A stretch of 29,543 nucleotides of DNA from CG1-02-35-72 sp045046885. Lineage in GTDB: Bacteria; Bacteroidota; Bacteroidia; Flavobacteriales; Flavobacteriaceae. The notes below the pieces were generated by a model. The model did no database searches. It saw only the letters and a list, made by a program, of their open reading frames with translations, and was not told where the DNA came from. Shown in pieces: positions 15,645 to 23,613 of the stretch. A program made the translations under genes and the position numbers. Location: contig JASFYX010000028.1 in assembly GCA_045046885.1 (NCBI GenBank), positions 1 through 29,543 of the forward strand, read 5' to 3'. The first letter of the stretch is position 1, and each line of letters starts with the position of its first letter.

Positions 15645-16898
15645 ATGATTACACATAAATATTTTCCTACAAAGTACACAATTCGCTTTTTAGTCTGGAT
15701 AGTTTTTACCGTTTTTGTAAAACTATTTAGAATTAAAAAAAATATGCCTAATGAAATTAAGCTTCTTAAACCCCCTTATTTACTATTAGGGAATCATGTT
15801 GGCTATTGGGATGCTTTTATTATAGGCCATTTTCTGCCTCATTTTACACATTTTATTTCTTCTGATGCCACTTTTAGACAACCCTTTATGCACTTTTTTT
15901 TAACGCGTTTAGGAACTATTCCTGTAAAAAAGAACACACGCGACACCCAAGTTGTAAGAGATATGATTTCTGTAATTAACCAAGGTGAAAACATAGGTAT
16001 TTTTCCCGAAGCGCTAAGAAGTTGGACCGGAAGTAGTTTTAAGATGGATGCTTCAATAGCAAAATTTATTAAACTTTTAAATGTACCTGTTGTGGTTGCT
16101 ACAGCGAAAGGAATGAGCCTTTTTAATCCCCGTTGGTCTACAAAATTCAGGTTTACAAAAGTAGTAATAGACTATAATTTGGTGTTTACAAAAAATGTAC
16201 TGCAAGACATGTCAAATCAAGATATTTATATAAAATTGAACAAAGCTTTTCATCATGACGAAGTAGCGTATCAGCAAAAGAAAATGAATAAAATACGCTC
16301 TAATCATAAAGCCGAACACATTAGTTACGTCCTTTACCTATGTCCTAATTGTCAATCTATTGATAGTTTTAAAGCCTCCGGAAACACCTTTTCTTGTACG
16401 CACTGTAAGTACGATATTCACATAAATAGTTTTGGCTTTTTTGAACGGATGTCTGATGGAAAATTATTTTTTAGCAATATACGCGATTGGTACTCTTGGG
16501 AAGAAAAATACTTGTTAAATCATGTCAATAAAATGTTTGACAATAAGGAGAACTCTTGTATTTTTGAAGACAGTCATTCAAAATTTTACCGTAGTAATGC
16601 CAAAGGTAAAATGGTTTTTATTGATACCGTAAACCTTAAACTATTTATTGATAGAATTGAAATTGAGCAACTCTCTAAAAGCCGTACGATTACATTTAAT
16701 CTTATCGATTTACAAACTATAAATCCGCAAATTAACGAACGCTTAGAAGTTTATTACGCTGACGAAGCCTATCGATTTGTTGGTAGAGAACCCGGTGTTT
16801 CGGGGCTTAAGTGGGAAGTAGCTGTTAATGCCCTATGGAAAAAAACAGGGCAGACCCATAAATTGTCTGTGTATATCGCGCAAAATCTAGAAGAATAA
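15645..16898 (+). CDS. PlsC-like glycerolipid acyltransferase with appended zinc ribbon
   Basis: 417 residues. An N-terminal membrane-embedding helix (about 11-28) precedes the acyltransferase domain. Motif I is NHVGYWD with His51 and Asp56 (the HX4D catalytic pair), motif III is FPEALRS (120-126), where many PlsC enzymes have FPEGTRS, and VPVVVATAKG (147-156) fits motif IV. It should transfer acyl groups to lysophosphatidate or a similar lipid at the inner membrane. A zinc ribbon follows (Cys233, Cys236, Cys251, Cys254: CPNC, CTHC), then about 150 residues of unrecognised beta-rich sequence. The family is normally about 240 residues, so this is an extended variant; I do not name it plsC for that reason. 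It is a single gene with a terminator hairpin 37 nt downstream. Confidence 0.85.
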   Translation: MITHKYFPTKYTIRFLVWIVFTVFVKLFRIKKNMPNEIKLLKPPYLLLGNHVGYWDAFIIGHFLPHFTHFISSDATFRQPFMHFFLTRLGTIPVKKNTRDTQVVRDMISVINQGENIGIFPEALRSWTGSSFKMDASIAKFIKLLNVPVVVATAKGMSLFNPRWSTKFRFTKVVIDYNLVFTKNVLQDMSNQDIYIKLNKAFHHDEVAYQQKKMNKIRSNHKAEHISYVLYLCPNCQSIDSFKASGNTFSCTHCKYDIHINSFGFFERMSDGKLFFSNIRDWYSWEEKYLLNHVNKMFDNKENSCIFEDSHSKFYRSNAKGKMVFIDTVNLKLFIDRIEIEQLSKSRTITFNLIDLQTINPQINERLEVYYADEAYRFVGREPGVSGLKWEVAVNALWKKTGQTHKLSVYIAQNLEE

Positions 16899-16934
16899 AA
16901 CTCGGAATACAGATTTTACCTTTCACTCTAAAAA

Positions 16935-16969
16935 ATTAAAACCCCACATTAGGTATGTGAGGTTTTAAT
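16935..16969. terminator. Bidirectional terminator between convergent acyltransferase and globin genes
   Basis: Fifteen-base arms 16935-16949 and 16955-16969 (ATTAAAACCCCACAT / ATGTGAGGTTTTAAT) pair with one mismatch around a five-base loop. It lies 36 nt after the acyltransferase stop and 19 nt after the globin stop on the opposite strand. The minus-strand side continues with a T tract. Confidence 0.8.
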
Positions 16970-16988
16970 TGTAAAAGATGCTACTGTG

Positions 16989-17471
16989 TTATTTTCCCAT
17001 AACAGGTCCTTTTAGGGAATATAGGATATATAACATATCTTTTGTGGTTTCCACATCTATTTTATGATTTCCTAAAACAGTCATAATATCATCAACAGCT
17101 GCTAAAAACTCTTTTTCATTTATCTTTAAACCCGCATGTGCCGCAGTCATATCTCTGCCTGAATATTTTTCTGTACCACCTGTACCGGCAGCTAAAAAAG
17201 CCTTTACGTGGTTTTTAAAAACTTCCAAGCGTTTAGGGTCTTCTTTTAAAGACTGAAATTTATCTTTTATTAAAGGGTTTACAAGGTGAGCAGCGACAAT
17301 TTCGTCAACTAAAGCTGAAATACCTTCTGCTTTACCAAGACGTTCATAAAGACTAGGTTCTTTTGAAATAATGGCAACTTCTGCCTTTTCGTTCTTTTTA
17401 ACTTTGTTATCTGTACAGTTAATACTAACGAGTGCAAAAATTACTAAGCACATTAATTTTAATGTTTTCAT
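16989..17471 (-). CDS. Group 1 truncated hemoglobin as a lipoprotein
   Basis: 160 residues. A lipoprotein signal (1-18) ends in VSINC, with Cys19 as the lipidation site. The globin domain begins at SLYERLGKAEGI (40-51), as in group 1 truncated hemoglobins, and carries GTGGTEKYSGRDM (96-108) and the proximal heme-ligand His112 in AAHAGLKI. Most truncated globins are cytoplasmic, so an envelope-anchored one is notable. The usual Phe-Tyr of the B helix (distal B10 Tyr) appears as Ile-Val (about 58-59), which should change oxygen/NO chemistry. Likely roles are NO or oxygen handling, or redox signalling at the envelope. The function is inferred from the fold only. It appears to be a single gene. 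Confidence 0.88.
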   Translation of the reverse strand: MKTLKLMCLVIFALVSINCTDNKVKKNEKAEVAIISKEPSLYERLGKAEGISALVDEIVAAHLVNPLIKDKFQSLKEDPKRLEVFKNHVKAFLAAGTGGTEKYSGRDMTAAHAGLKINEKEFLAAVDDIMTVLGNHKIDVETTKDMLYILYSLKGPVMGK

Positions 17472-17515
17472 AGGTTTTATTTTATGGTTAATAATTAGTT
17501 AGAATCTCTAAAAAT

Positions 17516-17547
17516 ACAATATATATTTTTAACATCTATAAAACCAA
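17516..17547 (-). promoter_or_regulatory. Candidate globin promoter
   Basis: On the minus strand TTG (plus 17545-17547) is followed by a 21-nt spacer and TATATTGT (plus 17516-17523), close to TAnnTTTG. The implied leader is about 38 nt. The surrounding DNA is strongly AT-rich, so a chance match is possible. Confidence 0.3.
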
Positions 17548-17572
17548 TCTTTTGAAAATTTTTATTGAGAAA

Positions 17573-17896
17573 TTAAAACTTATAATCGTCTCTGGCTGGT
17601 GAAAAAATATCGATCACTTCGCAGTAGGTAAGCGCTTCTCCTTTATGGATAACATTAGAGGGGATAACAACGACCATACCCGGACTTACAATTTGTGTTT
17701 CACCGGCAATAGTTAATTTCAATTGTCCTTTTGTAACAATACTTATTTGTTCTTCAGGATGAGAGTGCTCTGGTAAAATAGCGCCTTTATCAATTTGCCA
17801 AAAGCTGACAGTCATGTTTTTAGAATGTACGAATCGTCCTTTAAAACCTTTGACTATTTCGTGTAATTCAAGTTGATTTAAATCTGTAAAAGTCAT
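17573..17896 (-). CDS. Small cupin protein, KdgF-like
   Basis: 107 residues, a single cupin_2 barrel. Metal ligands are His44, His46, Gln50 and His84 (PEHSHPEEQISIVTKGQ, IPSNVIHKGEAL). The start (FKGRFVHSKNMTVSFWQI) and end (IDIFSPARDDY) resemble KdgF, which converts unsaturated uronates released from pectin or alginate to the linear ketonized sugar. No uronate-degradation genes lie nearby, so the function is less certain than the fold. The TPR gene ends 49 nt upstream on the same strand, which allows co-transcription. Confidence 0.8.
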   Translation of the reverse strand: MTFTDLNQLELHEIVKGFKGRFVHSKNMTVSFWQIDKGAILPEHSHPEEQISIVTKGQLKLTIAGETQIVSPGMVVVIPSNVIHKGEALTYCEVIDIFSPARDDYKF

Positions 17897-17945
17897 TTTC
17901 TAATTTTTAAATTCTGTATTGCATTTTTTACATTTATACTGATAG

Positions 17946-19199
17946 CTAATTAACCCTTTCTCCTTTCAAAAATAATGCTTTCTTTATAGCTTTTATCCTT
18001 GATTTTGCAAATAAAGTATTTTCTTTGTTTTTAGTCTCGAATCTGTATAGATACTTTTGGTAGAGTGCTAGCCCTTTTTTCTTGTCTTTATAATAAGCAT
18101 CAGTAGTTAGAGCCAACTGAAATAAAGATTTGTAATTATTAGTATTACTTGCAAAGGCCTTTTTAAAATGTTTTATGGCATTCTTTAAATCATTCTTATC
18201 GTGAGCAATAAGTCCTAACAAAAAATACTGCTTATCTAATTTAGGTGTCGCATTAAAAATTGACATAAAATCACTCATTTCTGCAAGTTTTAATTTTTTT
18301 TGATCATAATATAAACTCGCTAATCTATAATGCAATTGTGAATTGCTAAAATCCATCTTTAAACCTTCTCTAAAAGCTTTTTCGGCAGCATCATAATCTT
18401 TTAAATTATAATAACACATTCCCTTCATTTCATAAAGTGTAACCGATTTATAATTTAATGATGCCAACCTGTCTATAATTTTTATAGCCGATTTAAATTG
18501 TCTTGTAAAATATAATTCTTGTGCCTTTAAAAGATTAAAATTAATACTCAAACTATCAATAACCAGACCTTTATCTATAAATAAATTAGTAGAATCTTTG
18601 TATCTTAATTTCTTAAAAAATTTAGCCAACTCATAAATACTCCGCAAGTGCATCGTATCTAATTTATAAGCTTCTAAATAGCTCTGCCCCATCTTAAAAA
18701 ATTTGTTTTGCTTAGAAAAGGCTTTTGCCAATTGAAAGGGATAGCTAGGATTTAGAGTGTCTTGTTTTGTTAAATAACGATAAATTTTTTCTGCTCTTTT
18801 AGGTTTAAATTCTGATAGATATATTTTACCCAAACTATTTAAAACAAGTAGATTAGTAGAGTCCTTTTGGATTATTTTTTCATATACAGTAACAGCCTCT
18901 GTTTTATAACCGGCTAGATTAGATACATTCCCCAAAGAAACTTTAACTAAATTTTCATCTTTAATTTCTAATGCTTTTTTATAAAAGTTGACAGCTTTAG
19001 AATAATCACCTATCCGTTTATATATTTCTGCACTCTTAACAAAGACATCAAAACTAATAGGTTCATTCTCTAATATCTTTAAAGCCTTTTGATATTTCCC
19101 TTGTAATAAAAGAGTATCGAGATTGGTAAAATGTTCAATTTGAGCTTCTAATTTATAACACATTAGCATTATAAAAAACAGATAGAATATTTTTTTCAT
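17946..19199 (-). CDS. Exported TPR-repeat protein
   Basis: Start placed at the ATG at 19199 (417 residues), which gives a proper signal peptide (MKKIFYLFFIMLMCYKLEAQ). An upstream in-frame ATG at 19250 would add 17 residues that break it. The mature protein is a nearly continuous TPR array: GDYSKAVNFYKKALEIKDE, KDYDAAEKAFREGLKMDFS and KNDLKNAIKHFKKAFASNT are clear units. It should be a periplasmic scaffold. No partner domain or catalytic motif is seen. It sits between the DEAD-box helicase gene (43-94 nt upstream) and the cupin, and the functional link to either is unclear. Confidence 0.82.
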   Translation of the reverse strand: MKKIFYLFFIMLMCYKLEAQIEHFTNLDTLLLQGKYQKALKILENEPISFDVFVKSAEIYKRIGDYSKAVNFYKKALEIKDENLVKVSLGNVSNLAGYKTEAVTVYEKIIQKDSTNLLVLNSLGKIYLSEFKPKRAEKIYRYLTKQDTLNPSYPFQLAKAFSKQNKFFKMGQSYLEAYKLDTMHLRSIYELAKFFKKLRYKDSTNLFIDKGLVIDSLSINFNLLKAQELYFTRQFKSAIKIIDRLASLNYKSVTLYEMKGMCYYNLKDYDAAEKAFREGLKMDFSNSQLHYRLASLYYDQKKLKLAEMSDFMSIFNATPKLDKQYFLLGLIAHDKNDLKNAIKHFKKAFASNTNNYKSLFQLALTTDAYYKDKKKGLALYQKYLYRFETKNKENTLFAKSRIKAIKKALFLKGERVN

Positions 19200-19293
19200 G
19201 AAAAAAGTTATATAATTAACACACAATCTAAAAAACTGATTGGTAGTCAAATATATAACTAAATATTTAGTTTTAAACGAAAAGTATTAAAAA

Positions 19294-20574
19294 CTATTTT
19301 CTATTTCGATTTTTAGAAAATCCTCTATTACCTTTATTTTGGTTGTTGCGGTTGTTGTTTTTAGGACGCCACTTCTTGGATTTATAATGCGAAGAATGTT
19401 CTTTTTTCTTTTCTAGTGGTTTTTCTAAAGGCATATCTACCTTAAAAGGATGCGCTTCTATTACAGGAATCTGTTGTTTTATCAGTTTCTGAATGTCCTT
19501 TAAATAAGGACGCTCCTCTTGATCACAAAAACTAATAGCTACACCACTGGCCAAAGCCCTACCCGTCCTGCCAATACGGTGGACATACGTTTCGGGTATA
19601 TTGGGTAAATCGTAATTTATTACCAAGGGCAATTCTTCTATATCTATACCACGTGCGGCAATGTCGGTGGCTACCAACACTTCCAATCCCCCATTTTTAA
19701 AATTGCTCAAGGCTTTTTGGCGCGCTGTTTGTGACTTATTACCGTGAATAGCTTCTGCCCCTATTTCTTCGCGTCTTAGTAATTTTACAATTTTGTTAGC
19801 GCCGTGTTTTGTGCGTGAAAAGACCAAAACAGCACTACAGTTTTCTGTCTGTAAAATATGTATAAGCAATTTAATTTTACTGCGCTTACTGACAAAATAT
19901 ACTTTTTGTGTTACTTTTTCGGCAGTGGCTTGTTCGGGTTTTATGACGATTTTTTCTGGATGGCTTCCCAATATTTTATGCGATAAAGTCACAATTTCTG
20001 CTGGCATAGTAGCCGAAAAGAATAACGATTGTCTTTGTGTAGGTAATTTGGCAATTATTTTTTTGATATCGTGAATAAAGCCCATATCTAACATTCTATC
20101 GGCTTCATCTAAAACAAAGTATTCAATATCTCTTAGAGATACAATGCCTTGATTCATTAAATCTAACAAACGCCCTGGAGTAGCTACCAAAACATCAATG
20201 CCTCTATTTAAAACAGTAACCTGAGTACCTTGTTTGACGCCACCAAAGATGACGGTGTTCTTAGTACCTGTAAACTTGCTGTATGACGCAAAACTATCGC
20301 CTATTTGTATGGCTAATTCGCGCGTAGGTGTAACTATAAGGGCTTTAATTTTTCTTCTGCCATTCTCTTTGTTTTTATCCAAATAGATTTGCTGAATAAT
20401 AGGAATGGCAAAAGCGGCTGTTTTACCAGTACCTGTTTGTGCCGACCCCAATAAGTCTCTACCTTTTAAAAGAATGGGAATAGATTTTTCTTGTATAGGT
20501 GTGGGATATTTGTACCCTTCTAAAACTAAAGCTTTAAGAATAGGTTCTATCAATCCGATTTCTGAAAATTTCAT
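19294..20574 (-). CDS. DEAD-box ATP-dependent RNA helicase, RhlE-like
   Basis: 426 residues. Motifs in order: Q motif PTPIQ (25-29), Walker A AQTGTGKT (45-52), PTRELA (83-88), GG near 111, TPGR (132-135), DEAD (156-159), SAT (187-189), then the helicase C domain with HRIGRTGRA. The tail from about residue 385 is Lys/Arg/Asn-rich and disordered-looking, typical of RhlE/CsdA-type helicases that bind RNA nonspecifically. It unwinds structured RNA during ribosome assembly or mRNA decay, in the cytoplasm. The cold-shock protein gene lies 103 nt upstream on the same strand with a terminator between, so partial read-through could link both in cold response. Confidence 0.93.
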   Translation of the reverse strand: MKFSEIGLIEPILKALVLEGYKYPTPIQEKSIPILLKGRDLLGSAQTGTGKTAAFAIPIIQQIYLDKNKENGRRKIKALIVTPTRELAIQIGDSFASYSKFTGTKNTVIFGGVKQGTQVTVLNRGIDVLVATPGRLLDLMNQGIVSLRDIEYFVLDEADRMLDMGFIHDIKKIIAKLPTQRQSLFFSATMPAEIVTLSHKILGSHPEKIVIKPEQATAEKVTQKVYFVSKRSKIKLLIHILQTENCSAVLVFSRTKHGANKIVKLLRREEIGAEAIHGNKSQTARQKALSNFKNGGLEVLVATDIAARGIDIEELPLVINYDLPNIPETYVHRIGRTGRALASGVAISFCDQEERPYLKDIQKLIKQQIPVIEAHPFKVDMPLEKPLEKKKEHSSHYKSKKWRPKNNNRNNQNKGNRGFSKNRNRK

Positions 20575-20622
20575 GTAATTGTGTTAAGTAATTGAGTTAA
20601 AAAGTGGATTTTCTTCAAACAA

Positions 20623-20649
20623 CAAAAAAGCCTATCATTAGATAGGCTT
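20623..20649 (-). terminator. Intrinsic terminator of the cold-shock gene
   Basis: Nine-base arms 20628-20636 and 20641-20649 (AAGCCTATC / GATAGGCTT) flank the loop ATTA. On the minus strand a T-rich tail follows (plus A run 20624-20629). It lies 28 nt past the csp stop and about 54 nt before the helicase start, so it may act as an attenuator for read-through. Confidence 0.8.
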
Positions 20650-20677
20650 CTGTTTTAAAAAAGTATTATAATTTATA

Positions 20678-20869
20678 TTAAATTACTTTTACGTTTACTG
20701 CGTTCATACCTTTTTTACCTTCTACTAGTTCGAATTCAACTTCATCGCCTTCGCGGATGTCATCAATTAAACCAGAAATGTGTACAAAGTGATCTTTGTT
20801 CACACCTTCTTCGGTAATAAATCCAAAACCTTTAGATTCGTTGAAGAATTTTACTGTTCCTTTACTCAT
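20678..20869 (-). CDS. Cold-shock-domain protein (CspA family)
   Basis: 63 residues, a single cold-shock domain. RNP1 is KGFGFI (13-18), RNP2 is HFVHIS (27-32), with GTVKFFNESKGFGFI at the start and EGDEVEFELVEGKKGMNAVNV at the end. It binds single-stranded RNA and acts as an RNA chaperone. The implied leader is only about 20 nt, so the long thermosensing 5' leader of E. coli cspA is not seen. It has its own terminator and lies just upstream of the RhlE-like helicase, a common functional pairing. Confidence 0.95.
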   Translation of the reverse strand: MSKGTVKFFNESKGFGFITEEGVNKDHFVHISGLIDDIREGDEVEFELVEGKKGMNAVNVKVI

Positions 20870-20895
20870 TATTGTTATTTATAAAAATTAAGTTG

Positions 20896-20903
20896 CAAAA
20901 ATA
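20896..20903 (-). promoter_or_regulatory. Candidate -7 element of the cold-shock gene
   Basis: The minus strand reads TATTTTTG, an exact TAnnTTTG match, 27 nt before the csp ATG. A TTG lies only 14 nt further upstream, shorter than usual, so the -33 part is weak. Confidence 0.4.
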
Positions 20904-20943
20904 GTAATTATTTTTAACAATACCTTACATTATTATAAAAGAA

Positions 20944-22707
20944 CTAATTAAATTTTATCTCATTACCATTTACATAAGTATTTAATACTTTAATATTCTG
21001 TAACTCTTTAGTAGAAATTGTCAAAGGATTTTTATCTACAACTATAAAATCGGCATATTTGCCTTTTGTTAAAGAGCCTAATTTGTCTTCCATAAAAATT
21101 TGCCAAGCGGCGCTGTAAGTCATTGCTTTTAAACCTTGTAATACAGTTATATGCTGATTATAACCTAATGTGTCGCCTTCCTTTGTAGTACGCTCAATAG
21201 CTGTCTGAATAAGTCTAAATGGGGCACTCTCAAACATAGGTTGGTCTGCGTGCATAGCATACTTTAAACGTCTCCTTTGTGCTTCACCAACGGGTAAAAT
21301 AGTTTCAGCACGTGCTGTCCCAATGATGTCATTTTTCAAAGCTTTACCGTAATAGTACAAATGATTGATATGAAAATTAGGTACTAGATTCAATCTTTCT
21401 ATGTCATTAAAAGTACTTTCTTGAAGTAAAATACAATGCTCTAACCTATCTCTAAATTTCGTTATATCTGTAACTTTATTGGCTTCAGAAAAAGCATTTA
21501 CCACTTCTTCTGTGGCAGCGTCGCCTTGAGCGTGAATGGCAATTTGCCATCCTTTTGACGTATATCTCTCAATAAATTTCACCAAACTGTCTTTTTGAAT
21601 CAAGGCTTTACCACGTGAACCGTTTGGAATATGCAATCCGTTTTGTGTTAAATCTGAAACTACGTAAGGCTCTTTTAAATACATAGAGCCTGTATAAGGC
21701 GAACCGTCATACCACATTTTAACGCCTATAATATTGTAGAAATCATTATCCGTTTTCTTTTCAGGTAATAAAAAATCCTTATCGCGACGGATATAAATAA
21801 AGTGTCGTGGATTGACCTCTCGTTTAGGTAACAGCCCTATTTTGGCTAAAAGCTGATTGATAAAAGTCGGTTTTTCGGCAGACAAATGTTGGTATAAGCG
21901 CAAAGGTTTAGCGTTATTAATTGAAATACCCGCAGATATCACCGATGTATTACCATTTTTGGCATATTGTTTAAAAACATTACTAGTAGCTTTTGTAAGT
22001 GCTTTTGGTGTAAAAACTTCTTTTTGTAATACATCTAAAACAGGTTTAAAGGCTACCTGCTCAGCAATCATTCCTGTTAAATTACCTAAACTATCACGTT
22101 CGTAATAACTCGACTTAGAAGGGTTTTGAGTATTTTTATCAATCCCTACTATTTCTAAAGTTTTAGAGTTGACCCAATAACTATGTAAACTTTGCGATAT
22201 TAAAACTAAAGGATTATCTGGAGCTACACTATCTAAAAATGACAAGCTTGGCGATTTTAACCCTTCAACCAAAACAGGATCAATTCCTTTACCAATTAAC
22301 CACTCGCCTTTCTTTTTCTTTTTAACACTTTTGGCCAAATACTGCCAAACATCTTTTGGTGTTTTGTGTTTAAAACCAGACAAGTCAACCATTGGTTCTA
22401 AAAAAGCCGACAATGCTACGTGAGAATGACTGTCTATAAAACCGGGTAAAACTGTTTTTCCTTTTAAATTTACAACTTTAATATACTGATTTTTAAGCTT
22501 CGATAAGACGTCATTTGTACCAACGGCTACAATTTTACCATTCGCAACAATCATAGCTTGTGCTTGAGGCATATCGTCATCTAGAGTGATAATATTAGCA
22601 TTTTTGTAGAGAGTAGCTTCTGCCTTTTTAAAATCTCTTATAATATAAAAATAGCCCGTTAAGGCTACAGCCAAAACAACTATGATAATGCGAATAAAAA
22701 TTTTCAT
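20944..22707 (-). CDS. Amidohydrolase-family protein, YtcJ-like, membrane-anchored
   Basis: 587 residues. An N-terminal hydrophobic segment (3-22) acts as an uncleaved anchor or signal. The metal-dependent amidohydrolase barrel shows HSH at 94-96 (PGFIDSHSHVAL), Lys330 in GVKMWYDGSPYTG, His392 (AIHAQGDAA), His424 (RLEHCIL) and Asp488 (AMHADQP). These fit the amidohydrolase_3 / YtcJ pattern. The N- and C-terminal beta-sandwich pieces (ANIITLDDDMPQAQAM; YADFIVVDKNPL) are present. Substrates of this subfamily are mostly unknown, with amide or imide hydrolysis likely. The EEP-family gene ends 50 nt upstream, though a possible separate promoter overlaps its end. Confidence 0.88.
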   Translation of the reverse strand: MKIFIRIIIVVLAVALTGYFYIIRDFKKAEATLYKNANIITLDDDMPQAQAMIVANGKIVAVGTNDVLSKLKNQYIKVVNLKGKTVLPGFIDSHSHVALSAFLEPMVDLSGFKHKTPKDVWQYLAKSVKKKKKGEWLIGKGIDPVLVEGLKSPSLSFLDSVAPDNPLVLISQSLHSYWVNSKTLEIVGIDKNTQNPSKSSYYERDSLGNLTGMIAEQVAFKPVLDVLQKEVFTPKALTKATSNVFKQYAKNGNTSVISAGISINNAKPLRLYQHLSAEKPTFINQLLAKIGLLPKREVNPRHFIYIRRDKDFLLPEKKTDNDFYNIIGVKMWYDGSPYTGSMYLKEPYVVSDLTQNGLHIPNGSRGKALIQKDSLVKFIERYTSKGWQIAIHAQGDAATEEVVNAFSEANKVTDITKFRDRLEHCILLQESTFNDIERLNLVPNFHINHLYYYGKALKNDIIGTARAETILPVGEAQRRRLKYAMHADQPMFESAPFRLIQTAIERTTKEGDTLGYNQHITVLQGLKAMTYSAAWQIFMEDKLGSLTKGKYADFIVVDKNPLTISTKELQNIKVLNTYVNGNEIKFN

Positions 22708-22733
22708 ACTTTAATTATGTATTTGTTGAAAAA

Positions 22734-22741
22734 CAAATCTA
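22734..22741 (-). promoter_or_regulatory. Candidate -7 element of the amidohydrolase gene
   Basis: The minus strand reads TAGATTTG, an exact TAnnTTTG match, 26 nt before the amidohydrolase ATG. No good TTG lies at the expected distance. It overlaps a small hairpin (22721-22738, ATTTGTT / AACAAAT) that has no U-tail. Confidence 0.35.
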
Positions 22742-22757
22742 CAAATAAAAAGTAATT

Positions 22758-23603
22758 TTATTTTTCTAAATCAAATCGTATAAAAATAGGAAAGTGGTCT
22801 GAAACAAATTTATTATTTGCGCTCATTTGTGTTACGTGGGTATATTTAAGAACCTTTACTTTCTTGACAAAAAAGTAATCAATGCGTGTTTTTGTTTGTA
22901 GATTATTAAAACCATTAAAAGTTCCGCCACTTCCATTAAAGGTGTTTTTAGCAATTATTTTAGCATCTATAAGATTATCTTTCAAAAGTTTAATAGGTGC
23001 TTTGTCTGGCGTATCATTAAAATCGCCCATTAAAATGACGGGGTAATTGTTTGTATTTAAAGTTCTTATTTTGTCTAAAATTAACTGTGCCGAATTAAGC
23101 CGTGCCACAGACCCTTTATGGTCAAAATGGGTATTAAAAACCCAAAATTCATCACCTGCTTTATGCAACATAAACAATCCATAAGTACAAATTCTGTTAA
23201 GCGCTGCGTCCCACCCTTTTGAAGGTTTTTCGGGTGTTTTAGACAACCAAAAGGTACCGCTTTGTAGCAATTCAAATTTTTTATAATTATAAAACAAGGG
23301 GGAATATTCTCCTTTGGTTTTGCCATCGTCACGTCCTACGCCAATATAATGATAGTCTTTAAGATTTTTAGCGATATAATTCACCTGATTTAACAAGCCT
23401 TCTTGAATCCCAAAAACATCTAGTTTATATTTTTTTAAAATATTTATAACACCTTGTTTTCTATCGTGCCAACTGTGTTCTTTATCCCAAGTATTGTCAT
23501 ACCTAATATTAAAAGACATAGCTTTATAATGCTGCCCTATAATAACTTGTGTTATCATTAATACAGATATAAAACTGAAAGCTACTTTTTTAAAATTAAT
23601 CAT
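22758..23603 (-). CDS. Exported endonuclease/exonuclease/phosphatase-family protein
   Basis: Start placed at the ATG at 23603 (281 residues), 10 nt after the ppc stop, because it gives a signal peptide (MINFKKVAFSFISVLMITQV, cleavage near IIGQ). An ATG at 23648 would overlap ppc and add non-signal residues. The EEP fold motifs are complete: MSFNIRYDN, the metal-ligand Glu in FGIQEG, NTHFDHKG, the catalytic MGDFNDTP, RIDYFFV and the general-base SDHFPIF. This class includes secreted phosphodiesterases, sphingomyelinase-like enzymes and DNases; the substrate cannot be read from sequence. It probably acts in the periplasm or outside the cell. The short gap to ppc suggests shared transcription. 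Confidence 0.88.
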   Translation of the reverse strand: MINFKKVAFSFISVLMITQVIIGQHYKAMSFNIRYDNTWDKEHSWHDRKQGVINILKKYKLDVFGIQEGLLNQVNYIAKNLKDYHYIGVGRDDGKTKGEYSPLFYNYKKFELLQSGTFWLSKTPEKPSKGWDAALNRICTYGLFMLHKAGDEFWVFNTHFDHKGSVARLNSAQLILDKIRTLNTNNYPVILMGDFNDTPDKAPIKLLKDNLIDAKIIAKNTFNGSGGTFNGFNNLQTKTRIDYFFVKKVKVLKYTHVTQMSANNKFVSDHFPIFIRFDLEK

Positions 23604-23613
23604 AATTACAATT

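Noticed and set aside
19257..19272. 16-bp palindrome AACTAAATATTTAGTT between the helicase and TPR genes
   Set aside because: It has almost no G/C pairs and is expected by chance in such AT-rich spacer DNA; there is no U-tail.
22721..22738. Hairpin ATTTGTT-GAAA-AACAAAT as a terminator after the EEP-family gene
   Set aside because: The arms are short and A/T-only in most pairs, there is no U-tail on the minus strand, and it overlaps a good -7 element of the next gene.
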